Of a stretch of 6,868 nucleotides of DNA, positions 1-6,311 are shown one piece after another. The stretch comes from Arenimonas sp. GTDB taxonomy: Bacteria; Pseudomonadota; Gammaproteobacteria; Xanthomonadales; Xanthomonadaceae. Each line of letters begins with the position of its first letter. Position 1 is the first letter of the stretch. The DNA lies in assembly GCA_003497545.1 (NCBI GenBank), contig DNNT01000281.1, positions 5,855 to 12,722 of the forward strand, in the 5' to 3' direction. The translations under genes and the position numbers were made by a program. The notes below the pieces were generated by a model. That model was given only the letters and a program-made list of their open reading frames with translations. It was not told the origin of the DNA and searched no databases.

Positions 1-707
1 ACGGCGGCACCCTGTTCCTGGACGAGGTGGCCGAGCTGCCGCTGCACATGCAGGTGAAGCTGCTGCGCGTGATCCAGGAAAAGTCGGTGCGCCCCGTGGG
101 CGCCCAAGCCGAGCTGCCCGTGGACGTCCGCATCCTGTCGGCCACGCACAAGAACCTGGCCAAGCTGGTGGAAGACGGCAAGTTCCGCCAGGACCTGTAC
201 TACCGCATCAACGTGATCGAGCTGGCGGTGCCGCCGCTGCGCCAGCGCCGCGAGGACATCCCGGTGATCGCCGAGGCCATCCTCAAGCGCCTGGCCGGCG
301 AGTCGGCCGAACAGCTGCCGGCCCTGTCGGAAGAGGCCGAGGCAGCCCTGTCCGCCTACCCCTTCCCGGGCAACGTGCGCGAGCTGGAGAACATCCTGGA
401 GCGCGCCGTGGCCCTGTGCGACGGCCAGACCATCGAGGTGGCCGACCTTTACCTGCCCCAGGTGGACAGCCTGATTGGCCAGGAGGCCGACATGCCGCTG
501 CGCCCCATCGCCGCGGCGCCCTCGCCCGCCGTTCCGCCCGGCTTGGCCGACGGCACCGCCCTGCCCGACGCCATCGAACAGATGGAGCGCGAGACCATCC
601 AGAAGGCGCTCGAGGCGAACCGCTACAACAAGACCAAGACCGCCGCGCAGCTGGGCATCACGTTCAGGGCGCTGCGGTACAAGTTGAAGAAGCTGGGGAT
701 GGAGTGA
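1..707 (+). CDS. pilR: PilR, sigma-54-dependent type IV pilus response regulator (3' part)
   Basis: The visible 234 codons (reading frame from base 3; the gene starts before the window) cover the second half of an AAA+ sigma-54 activator and its DNA-binding domain. The first residues are the Walker B strand GGTLFLDEVAELP. The sensor-I region (SATHKNL), the conserved block FRQDLYYRINVIELAVPPL and the sensor-II region (FPGNVRELENILERAV) follow. After an Ala/Pro-rich linker the protein ends in a Fis-type helix-turn-helix (TAAQLGITFRALRYKLKKLG), stopping at TGA 705-707. PilR, activated by the membrane kinase PilS, opens sigma-54 promoters of pilin genes. The sigma-54 promoter and pilin genes immediately downstream support PilR over other NtrC-family members. 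The receiver domain and GAFTGA loop lie outside the window. Third codon positions are almost all G or C, unlike the genes further right. Confidence 0.93.
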   Translation, partial: GGTLFLDEVAELPLHMQVKLLRVIQEKSVRPVGAQAELPVDVRILSATHKNLAKLVEDGKFRQDLYYRINVIELAVPPLRQRREDIPVIAEAILKRLAGESAEQLPALSEEAEAALSAYPFPGNVRELENILERAVALCDGQTIEVADLYLPQVDSLIGQEADMPLRPIAAAPSPAVPPGLADGTALPDAIEQMERETIQKALEANRYNKTKTAAQLGITFRALRYKLKKLGME

Positions 708-721
708 TCCGGCCGGCCGTC

Positions 722-740
722 TGCGTCACTGTGTGATGCA
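722..740. promoter_or_regulatory. Imperfect inverted repeat after pilR
   Basis: TGCGTCAC (722-729) and GTGATGCA (733-740) are inverted copies with one mismatch and a 3-base centre. The repeat starts 15 bases after the pilR stop. It has no T-run behind it, so a protein-binding site upstream of the pilin promoter is at least as likely as a terminator. It lies about 170-190 bases upstream of the predicted pilin transcription start, a distance suited to an activator such as PilR. Assignment to PilR is inference only. Confidence 0.3.
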
Positions 741-765
741 GTTCACAGGTTGCCGCGACACAAAC

Positions 766-780
766 TGACGCTCCGCGTCA
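766..780. promoter_or_regulatory. Perfect inverted repeat, possible upstream activator site
   Basis: TGACGC (766-771) and GCGTCA (775-780) are perfect inverted copies around TCC. The site lies about 135-145 bases before the predicted pilin transcription start. GTGTC-like words, the core of the known Pseudomonas PilR boxes, occur nearby: GACAC at 757-761 (GTGTC on the - strand) and CTGTC at 813-817. As RNA it would be only a 6-bp hairpin with no T-run, so a DNA-binding role is preferred over termination. This is a weak call. Confidence 0.3.
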
Positions 781-886
781 CATTCTGACTTACCCCCGGA
801 AAACCGTGCCGCCTGTCCCGTTCTTGGCTGGCCTTGCGTTCAACCTTATGCCTATATTCCGGCCTGTGACGGTCGCGTAAGGCGGC

Positions 887-903
887 TGGCACAGTTGATG
901 CAT
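887..903 (+). promoter_or_regulatory. Sigma-54 (-24/-12) promoter of the first pilin gene
   Basis: TGGCAC (887-892), five bases, then ATGCAT (898-903) matches the RpoN consensus TGGCAC-N5-TTGCA at all key positions except the first T of the -12 element. GG (888-889) and GC (900-901) are 12 bases apart start to start, as required. Counting C901 as -12 places the transcription start at about A913, leaving an 83-base leader before the ATG at 996. Pilin promoters driven by sigma-54 and PilR are well established in pseudomonads and xanthomonads, and the adjacent pilR fits. Confidence 0.83.
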
Positions 904-912
904 CACCGATAT

Positions 913-933
913 AGCACGTGCTTCGGCACGGCT
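913..933 (+). other. UUCG-capped hairpin at the predicted 5' end of the pilin mRNA
   Basis: CGTGC (917-921), loop TTCG (922-925) and GCACG (926-930) form a perfect stem with a C-UUCG-G extra-stable tetraloop. AGC (913-915) pairs with GCT (931-933), with A916 bulged, giving eight base pairs. The predicted start site, 913, is the first base of the stem, so the mRNA would have almost no single-stranded 5' end. Such 5' stem-loops are known to protect messages such as ompA from RNase E. This role for pilin is inferred. Confidence 0.6.
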
Positions 934-995
934 ACCCAAGGACGGGATAACCGTTCGAAGTCGTGACAACCACAATCCACCTAGGGGATTCACCC

Positions 996-1406
996 ATGAA
1001 GAACATCCAGAAAGGCTTCACCCTGATCGAGCTGATGATCGTGGTCGCGATCATCGCCATCCTGGCCGCCATCGCGCTGCCGGCGTATCAGGACTACATC
1101 GCCCGTTCGCAGGTCACCGCTGGCCTGGCCGACATCCGTGGCGGCGTGACCGCGTTTGAGGAGATCGTCAACAAGGGCACGCCGGCCACCTACGACAATG
1201 ATGACATCGGCCTGGCCACTTCGACCGCCCGCTGCTCGGCGATCACCGTGACCGCTGGCGAGACCGGCACGATCGCGTGCACGCTGACCGGCAACCCGAA
1301 GGTGGACGCCGAGACCATCCAGCTTGACCGTAATGCCTCGGGCGCCTGGATCTGCAGCGTCTCCGCCGGCATCGACGCCAAGTACATCCCGGGCGGCTGC
1401 GAGTGA
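996..1406 (+). CDS. pilA: Type IVa major pilin, first of two tandem copies
   Basis: A 136-residue prepilin with a class III leader MKNIQKG cut before Phe8 by the prepilin peptidase. The mature N-terminus [24 protein letters not shown] has Glu5, needed for assembly, and forms the hydrophobic helix of the pilus core. The head carries four cysteines (80, 95, 120, 135). The last two probably close the C-terminal D-region loop, and 80/95 may form a second disulfide. The ATG at 996 is chosen because an AGGGGA ribosome site (983-988) sits seven bases upstream and gives the normal short leader; an in-frame GTG at 963 would add 11 atypical residues. It is the first gene behind the sigma-54 promoter and is probably highly expressed. 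Its third codon positions are strongly G/C-biased, as in pilR. Confidence 0.95.
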   Translation: MKNIQKGFTLIELMIVVAIIAILAAIALPAYQDYIARSQVTAGLADIRGGVTAFEEIVNKGTPATYDNDDIGLATSTARCSAITVTAGETGTIACTLTGNPKVDAETIQLDRNASGAWICSVSAGIDAKYIPGGCE

Positions 1407-1470
1407 CAGGATCTCTAGTCGATGCAGCCCATTAGGGTTTTGCTGAAGACTTTTGGCCCTAGCAATAAGG

Positions 1471-1507
1471 CGTTACCGCGGGAGGGGTGAAAGCCCCTCC
1501 CGCAACG
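1471..1507 (+). terminator. Strong hairpin between the two pilin genes (partial terminator or mRNA 3'-end stabiliser)
   Basis: GCGGGAGGGG (1478-1487) pairs perfectly with CCCCTCCCGC (1494-1503). The loop TGAAAG can be read as a GAAA tetraloop closed by a U-G pair. CGTT (1471-1474) can also pair with AACG (1504-1507), skipping ACC (1475-1477). The stem lies 65 bases after the first pilin stop and about 50 bases before the second pilin start. TGTCAAGC follows rather than a T-run, so it is not a standard intrinsic terminator. It may instead stop exonucleases, favouring the first pilin message while letting some transcription reach the second. Confidence 0.6.
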
Positions 1508-1557
1508 TGTCAAGCAACTGATTCGTGACCGATGCGGCTGCAGCAAGGGGACAATGC

Positions 1558-1965
1558 ATGCGCCAGATAAAAGGCTTCACGCTAATCGAACTGATGATCG
1601 TCGTCGCGATCATCGCCATTCTTGCCGCCATCGCCATCCCGGCCTACCAGGACTACACGATCCGCTCGCAGGTTACGGCAGGCTTGGCCGACATCACCGC
1701 CGGTAAGGCGCTCTATGAGTCGCAGGTCATCGCCAACAACTCCAGTAGCTTCGCGATCGGGGACATCGGACTTCGCTCCCCCACCACGCGCTGCAGCACT
1801 CTGAGCATGGATCCCTCACCGACGCTCGGCTACATCCAGTGCACGCTTGCCGGCCACCCGCGGATCAACGGGCTCGTGGTGCGAATCGAGCGCAACAGCT
1901 CGGGCATTTGGCGCTGCACCACGACCGTGACGGAAGACCGCTACAAGCCCGAGGGCTGTCAGTAA
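1558..1965 (+). CDS. pilA: Type IVa pilin, second tandem copy
   Basis: A 135-residue prepilin with leader MRQIKG cut before Phe7 and mature start [24 protein letters not shown], with Glu5 present. From Lys5 to Ile46 it matches the first pilin at 39 of 42 residues. After that the head is clearly different, although four cysteines remain (79, 95, 120, 134) at nearly matching places. The head is rich in Ser/Thr patches ([23 protein letters not shown]), possible O-glycosylation sites. AAGGGG (1545-1550), seven bases before the ATG at 1558, supports this start over an in-frame GTG at 1525. No separate sigma-54 promoter was found in the 151-base gap, so expression probably depends on read-through from the first gene. 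It could be a second major pilin or an alternative subunit. Confidence 0.93.
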   Translation: MRQIKGFTLIELMIVVAIIAILAAIAIPAYQDYTIRSQVTAGLADITAGKALYESQVIANNSSSFAIGDIGLRSPTTRCSTLSMDPSPTLGYIQCTLAGHPRINGLVVRIERNSSGIWRCTTTVTEDRYKPEGCQ

Positions 1966-1984
1966 GCGAAGCAGCCGCCGTCGA

Positions 1985-2015
1985 GGCCCTAGGCGGGCCA
2001 TCGCCCCTAGCGGCC
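1985..2015 (+). terminator. Bulged GC-rich hairpin after the second pilin
   Basis: Three nested helices can form: GGCC (1985-1988) with GGCC (2012-2015), CTAG (1989-1992) with CTAG (2007-2010), and GGGC (1995-1998) with GCCC (2003-2006) around loop CATC. The bulges are GC (1993-1994) and C2011. It starts about 20 bases after the pilin stop. No T-run follows, so factor-independent termination is doubtful; it may mark a processed or Rho-dependent 3' end. The rest of the gap to 2151 has no convincing promoter. Confidence 0.4.
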
Positions 2016-2089
2016 CCAATAGACCGCCACGGCAGGAACGGGGCGTAGCTTCATTGCTTCCATTCAGGCCGATCCAGGCTGGCTCCCCA

Positions 2090-2113
2090 CTGACGCGATG
2101 TAACATTCGTCAG
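2090..2113. repeat. Inverted repeat upstream of the GT-C gene
   Basis: CTGACG (2090-2095) and CGTCAG (2108-2113) are perfect inverted arms. The inner bases GATGT (2097-2101) and ACATT (2103-2107) are also nearly complementary around A2102, so the whole segment is close to a palindrome with one extra C. It lies 39-62 bases before the ATG at 2152, where an operator or a leader hairpin could act. It shares the word CTGACGC with the repeat at 765-780 before the first pilin, which could be chance. Confidence 0.35.
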
Positions 2114-2151
2114 ACATCGGTCGCGACAAGTCTTAGCCCAAGAGCCTTAAC

Positions 2152-3999
2152 ATGACGAAAAGACCAGTCCCACTGTGGCTCTGGGCCGCCCTTTTGCTCG
2201 CGCTGACGTCGGCCGCTTATTTTCCGGGGCTTGGCGGGGATTTCCTGTTCGACGACTACCCCAACATCGTCACCAACGAGCGAATCCACGCGGATGAAAT
2301 CAACTTGGAATCGATGCGGCGGGCGGCCGGCGCATATGAACCGGGGAGCTATGGTCGACCAATCGCAACCATTTCGTTTGCAATCGACCACGCCATGGGT
2401 GGCATGGACCCGAGAGGCTTCAAGATAAGCGGACTGCTGGTCCACCTGCTAAACACGATCCTCGTTTTTCTTCTCGTTCGCCAGTTGTTTGACTCCGGGG
2501 GCACACCGAGCGCATCTCACACTCGGATTGCGTTCATCGTTGCGCTGCTGTGGGCGGCGCACCCGCTGCAAGTCTCGACCGTGCTGTATGTCGTGCAACG
2601 CATGGAGACGCTTTCCCTGCTGTTTGCGCTGCTGGCCCTGAACGCCTATCTAAAGGGGCGCCTCGCCCAGACCAGGGGCGCCGCCGGGTGGCCTTGGCTG
2701 CTGGCGGTGGTTCCATTGACCAGCTTGGGACTGCTGGCGAAAGAGACCGCTGCGCTCGTGCCGGCATTCTGCCTTGCACTGGAGCTGACGGTCCTGGGAT
2801 TTGAGGCTAGAGACGGAAGGGTCCGCAAGGCCTGGATCGTCGCCTACTCGCTCGCGGTGGCGGCGGCGCTCCTCATCTTCTTGGGCTTTGTTCTCCCAGC
2901 CGCCGTGGAACCAGCCGCCTACGAAGGCCGCAACTTCACGCTCGTTGAGCGCCTTTTGACCCAGCTCCGGGCCCTGCCGCTCTACTTGCAATGGATGGCG
3001 CTCCCGCTGCCCCAGAACCTGACTTTCTACTATGACAACTATTCCGTATCGCGGGGGCTCTTGGATCCGCCAACGACCCTCTTCGGCGGATTGCTGCTGG
3101 CAGCATTGGCATTCTCCGCATGGCGGCTGCGGAGCAAGCTCCCGCTGCTCTCCCTGGGCATACTCTGGTTCTTTTGCGCACATGCGCTTACCAGCAACGT
3201 GATCCCGCTCGAGTTGGTGTTCGAACACAGGAATTATTTCGCCTTGCTTGGTTTCCTCCTCGCCGCAACCGAACTGGTACGCATCATCCCGACCCGGGAC
3301 GGACCCGCGATCAAGCACTTTGCCGTCGTCACCGTGACTTGCTTCGCCATTCTCCTTACGCTGCTACGTAGCGCCGCCTGGGGCGACCCATTCCACCTCG
3401 CGTCACAGTTGGTAGCCATAAACCCCGGGTCGCCGCGCGCAAGCAGCGATCTCGCCACGCTCTACGTTGGCATGGCCCATGGCGATCCGGATTCCCCCTT
3501 CTACTCGTTCGGCATGCGGGAGTTTGAGCGCGGATCAAAGCTGCCGGGCTCATCCCCGCTTCCGGAGCAAGGGCTAATCCTCATGGCTGCGAGTACGGGC
3601 CAGCCGGTGAAGGATGAGTGGTGGGATTCGATGCATGAGAAGGTAAGCACGCAGCCGATCGGCCCCCAGGAAATGATGGCTGTCACCGGCCTGCTCGGCC
3701 AACGCTACAAGGGCATTGAACTGGATGATCGACGGTTGTCCGAGATTTATGGAACCCTGCTTTCGCGCCGGGAAATGCCTGCCCAGCTCTACGCGCAGTA
3801 TGGGGATCACCTGCTCAACTATCTGAAAGATCAGGACTCGGCGGACAAGGCCTTCGCTCGCGTCGCCGAGTTGAGCCGGGAGGACCCCAGGTACATCAGC
3901 CAAGTCGCTGCGAGTCTGGTGAGCGAGGGCCATGTTCGCCAAGCGACTGCGATGCTCACGCGCGCCGACGAGCTGGGCATTTCCTTGCCAGAACACTGA
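2152..3999 (+). CDS. GT-C-type polytopic membrane protein with TPR-like C-terminus, candidate pilin glycosyltransferase
   Basis: The 615-residue protein has about ten hydrophobic segments (roughly 8-24, 92-110, 125-165 as two, 182-215 as two, 228-250, 305-322, 330-347, 361-376, 388-405) and a soluble C-terminal region from about 410. The first loop carries FLFDDYPNIVTN (Asp34-Asp35), the acidic motif position of GT-C enzymes that use lipid-linked sugar donors. GRPIATISFAI (68-78), AAHPLQVSTVLYVVQRME (135-152) and FEHRNYFALLG (358-368) resemble conserved blocks of bacterial TMTC-like GT-C/TPR proteins. The C-terminus has TPR-like helices, clearest at about 560-610. Such proteins transfer sugar to protein or lipid at the periplasmic face. 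Placement right after the pilins recalls tfpO/tfpW, so pilin may be the acceptor (inference). The ATG at 2152 has only a weak AGAG (2141-2144) ribosome site. Codon use includes AGA, CGA, TTG and GGG, more relaxed than pilR. The function is not proven. Confidence 0.75.
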   Translation: MTKRPVPLWLWAALLLALTSAAYFPGLGGDFLFDDYPNIVTNERIHADEINLESMRRAAGAYEPGSYGRPIATISFAIDHAMGGMDPRGFKISGLLVHLLNTILVFLLVRQLFDSGGTPSASHTRIAFIVALLWAAHPLQVSTVLYVVQRMETLSLLFALLALNAYLKGRLAQTRGAAGWPWLLAVVPLTSLGLLAKETAALVPAFCLALELTVLGFEARDGRVRKAWIVAYSLAVAAALLIFLGFVLPAAVEPAAYEGRNFTLVERLLTQLRALPLYLQWMALPLPQNLTFYYDNYSVSRGLLDPPTTLFGGLLLAALAFSAWRLRSKLPLLSLGILWFFCAHALTSNVIPLELVFEHRNYFALLGFLLAATELVRIIPTRDGPAIKHFAVVTVTCFAILLTLLRSAAWGDPFHLASQLVAINPGSPRASSDLATLYVGMAHGDPDSPFYSFGMREFERGSKLPGSSPLPEQGLILMAASTGQPVKDEWWDSMHEKVSTQPIGPQEMMAVTGLLGQRYKGIELDDRRLSEIYGTLLSRREMPAQLYAQYGDHLLNYLKDQDSADKAFARVAELSREDPRYISQVAASLVSEGHVRQATAMLTRADELGISLPEH

Positions 4000-4031
4000 G
4001 ACCGATTAGTCCACCCCTCGAACACCGAAGC

Positions 4032-4049
4032 GCGCCGGGGGCGCCCTTT
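4032..4049. terminator. Weak hairpin in the convergent intergenic gap
   Basis: GCGCC (4032-4036) and GGCGC (4040-4044) form a 5-bp GC stem with a GGG loop, followed on the + strand by CCTTT. It sits in the 60-base gap between the convergent GT-C and glycosyltransferase genes, where a terminator is expected. The stem is short, the loop tight and the T-run only three bases long, so this is a weak candidate. Confidence 0.25.
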
Positions 4050-4059
4050 CGATCCCGCT

Positions 4060-5157
4060 TCAGTGATGCGCACCAACCGCGACATCAAGGACAGCGGCGT
4101 AGCGCCCCGCAAGGCTCGTCCAAGGTTCCGCCAGCCCGGAGTCCACCGGTGCAGGCGAATCGAGAAGGGCAGCGATCCGAAGCGCCAGCATCTCCGCGTC
4201 TCCGGCCACGTAGCGGGCATCCGAGCGATCCGCCAGGAGGCTCGAAACCTCGCCTATGTCGGCTGCCACCAGCGGCAGCCCGCACGCAGCCATCTCGACC
4301 AACTTCATCGGGTGGCATGCCCGTGCGAACGCATCGTCCCGATTGCAGACCACGCCAACATCAAGCGCACGAAACACGAGGCCAACTTCCGGATGCGGTA
4401 GATGGCCCAAGTCTAGCGTGGCCGGGGGAATGGCCGCACCGACATCGCGGTCACGTGGCCCCGCCAACACCAAGCGAACCTCTGGCCGCGAGGACTGCAG
4501 GCGCTCGAAGGCGGAGAACAGGTCGCCGATACCACGGCCAATCGAAAGCGCGCCAGCAGTGCCTACCAGCGGCACTTGCCCGGGAAGACCCAATGCCGCG
4601 CGCGCCTGTTCGCGGGAAAGGCTCGGGACGAAATGACCGGGAACGCCATTGCCAATCACCGTAATCCGGCCGACAGCGCCCCCCCGACCCACCAGCAAGG
4701 CCGCAAGCGTTCTGCTGACAGCAACCAAGGCATCAGCCCGCATGCAGGCATCTCGCAGCGACGCGCGTAGACCCGGCAGCCTGGTGAGGCTGAAGGATTC
4801 ATAGTCGTCATAGAGGTCCAGCACCACCGGCAACGCCAGATGCCGTGCGAAGCGTTCGCCTGCCACCAAATGGAGCGCATCTGAGCTTGCAACGATGACA
4901 TCCGGACGAAAGGATCGTGCCGCGTCCCGCCAGGCGGCGAAGAGGGCACCGGGCCAAGGCAGCACGTCGACGCCAAGCCAATGTACGCCATCGACAAATC
5001 GATCGACTGCCCCACGACGCCGATAGGATGCCGCCACGACCAAGACCTCATGTCCAAGCGCGGCAAGCCCGGCGGGAAGCTCGTGCAGTCGCCCATATCG
5101 GTCATCAAGCAAATCGCGACCCGTGTACTGGCGCTTGCATAACATGAGAACGCGCAT
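4060..5157 (-). CDS. Glycosyltransferase family 4 protein (last gene of the leftward operon)
   Basis: A 365-residue cytoplasmic GT-B-fold enzyme expected to move a sugar from a nucleotide donor to a growing glycan. The N-terminal acceptor domain starts with MRVLMLCKRQYTGRDLLDDRYGR (written here as residues 1-23 in outline: CKRQY at 7-11, DDRYGR at 18-23). It includes LYDDYESF (115-122) and ends near GNGV (169-172). The C-terminal donor domain has VGTAGAL (198-204), LVLAGP (229-234) and CHPMKLVEMAACGLPLVA (281-298). Glu288 is the conserved second Glu of the EX7E region, but the first is Ala280, as in the PxKxxE subgroup of GT4 enzymes. The ATG at 5155-5157 has GGAG seven bases upstream and overlaps the TAA of the preceding gene by one base (TAATG), indicating translational coupling. 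Donor and acceptor cannot be read from sequence. Confidence 0.88.
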   Translation of the reverse strand: MRVLMLCKRQYTGRDLLDDRYGRLHELPAGLAALGHEVLVVAASYRRRGAVDRFVDGVHWLGVDVLPWPGALFAAWRDAARSFRPDVIVASSDALHLVAGERFARHLALPVVLDLYDDYESFSLTRLPGLRASLRDACMRADALVAVSRTLAALLVGRGGAVGRITVIGNGVPGHFVPSLSREQARAALGLPGQVPLVGTAGALSIGRGIGDLFSAFERLQSSRPEVRLVLAGPRDRDVGAAIPPATLDLGHLPHPEVGLVFRALDVGVVCNRDDAFARACHPMKLVEMAACGLPLVAADIGEVSSLLADRSDARYVAGDAEMLALRIAALLDSPAPVDSGLAEPWTSLAGRYAAVLDVAVGAHH

Positions 5158-6311
5158 TAGGCGGCTCCGGTCTCGTGCACAACGGAAGCGATCATCGCAA
5201 GATTGGACGCTGCGACTCCATCGATGGCGTAATGTGCCTCCACGATTTCACGGGCGCGCCTGCCTCGCGCCAACCAATCCGAGTCCGGCGAGGAAAACAT
5301 CTCGGCCAGCGCGGCATCAAGTGAGCCACTGTCGTCTGGCGCACACGTCCAGCCCGCGCCCATCTCGATCTCCTTGTCGATTCCCCCACAGCGGGTACAT
5401 AGCACGGGCAAACTCGCCTCCATGGCCTCCAGCGCAGAATTCGACATACCTTCGTATCGCGAAGGCAGCACAAACACATCCGCATCACGGAGCGCGTCCC
5501 GGATCCCCTTGGCCGGACAGACCCCGGCGAATACGACCTCTTCGTCAATGCCGAGCGCCTCGACCTGGCGTCGGAGCGACTCCCGCATTGCCCCATCGCC
5601 CCAGAGCGTCAAGCGGAAGCGTGCTCCTGCGCGCCGGCGCGCGGCCAGTGCAGGCAGGAGCAGGTCGAGCCCCTTCTGCGGCTCGAAGCGCCCTGTCCAG
5701 ACCAGTCGCCGGACTTCGGCCACCTCCCTGCGTGCTATCGGCGGGAGGATGGGAATTCCATTCGGGATAGCCGTCCTGCGAGCACGGCGGAGCCCTAGGG
5801 CATCGAGATCCACTGCTGTCTCGGCATTGATCAGGTTGAAGCAGTCCACCTCGCTGTCAAGCAGCCTCAACCATACGCGCGCCAACGGCAGCGAACGCAG
5901 GAAATAGGCGTCGCCCGTCCCCCGTGCATTGATCGGGACGGCCACGATCTTCCAGTGGCAGAAACCTAAGAACCGCCACAAGGCAACGCCGACGACGCCA
6001 TCACCAAGCCCACGACAATAGGCTACGTCGAAGTCCGTCCGCCGCAACACCACCAGCCTGAGAAGCGAGAGCGCATATCCGAGTCCGCGACCAATCCGCC
6101 CAAGCCGAGGCCATGTCCGAAGGTGGTGCGTACGCACGCGATAGCCTCCGATCTCCTGCACGCCGTCCGGGATTCTGTGCCCAGCCACCTCGACATCAGC
6201 ACCCAAGGCGCGCCACGCCCCGACCAATCGAGCAACCTGAATTTCGGCACCGCCGAGCACATGTGACGGCAGATTGGCCAAGACGAGGATCCGCGGCAAT
6301 GCGTCAGGCAT
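5157..6311 (-). CDS. Glycosyltransferase family 4 protein (middle gene of the leftward operon)
   Basis: A 384-residue GT-B-fold glycosyltransferase of the GT4 type. GGAEIQVARLV (20-30) is the glycine-rich N-terminal loop. IPNGIPI (182-188) marks the start of the second domain. TGRFEPQKGLDLLLPAL (206-222) carries the donor phosphate-binding Arg208 and Lys213. FVLPSRYEGMSNSALEAME (280-298) holds the canonical EX7E pair Glu287/Glu295. The usual ACGLPVV stretch is changed to EASLPVL (298-304). The start ATG at 6309-6311 has GGAG eight bases upstream. It overlaps the end of the asparagine-synthase-like gene by eight bases (ATGCCTGA), and its own TAA overlaps the next ATG by one base. The three genes therefore act as one transcript, probably for a surface glycan. 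The sugar is unknown. Confidence 0.9.
   Translation of the reverse strand: MPDALPRILVLANLPSHVLGGAEIQVARLVGAWRALGADVEVAGHRIPDGVQEIGGYRVRTHHLRTWPRLGRIGRGLGYALSLLRLVVLRRTDFDVAYCRGLGDGVVGVALWRFLGFCHWKIVAVPINARGTGDAYFLRSLPLARVWLRLLDSEVDCFNLINAETAVDLDALGLRRARRTAIPNGIPILPPIARREVAEVRRLVWTGRFEPQKGLDLLLPALAARRRAGARFRLTLWGDGAMRESLRRQVEALGIDEEVVFAGVCPAKGIRDALRDADVFVLPSRYEGMSNSALEAMEASLPVLCTRCGGIDKEIEMGAGWTCAPDDSGSLDAALAEMFSSPDSDWLARGRRAREIVEAHYAIDGVAASNLAMIASVVHETGAA

Noticed and set aside
825..837. Second sigma-54-like sequence TGGCTGGCCTTGC
   Set aside because: GG and GC are 10 bases apart start to start rather than 12, a spacing sigma-54 does not tolerate.
963..995. Upstream GTG start that would lengthen the first pilin by 11 residues
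   Set aside because: It gives a leader unlike class III prepilin leaders, and the good ribosome site fits the ATG at 996.
1433..1465. Possible RNA pseudoknot after the first pilin (TAGGG with CCCTA, TTGC with GCAA)
   Set aside because: The helices are only 5 and 4 bp, with no bases left for the third loop, so the geometry is poor.
1525..1557. Upstream GTG start for the second pilin
   Set aside because: The same reason applies: AAGGGG is correctly spaced for the ATG at 1558, which leaves the normal six-residue leader.
2080..2096. TGGC...GC resembling a sigma-54 promoter before the GT-C gene
   Set aside because: GG to GC start distance is 14 bases rather than 12 and the -12 element is poor.
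2650..3318. Long open frame on the - strand inside the GT-C gene
   Set aside because: It lies opposite a well-supported membrane protein gene and has a low-complexity Gln/Glu/Arg-rich composition typical of antisense reading.
5123..5770. Long + strand open frame opposite the glycosyltransferases
   Set aside because: Arg/Pro/Ser-rich translation with no domain, opposite genes with clear GT4 motifs.
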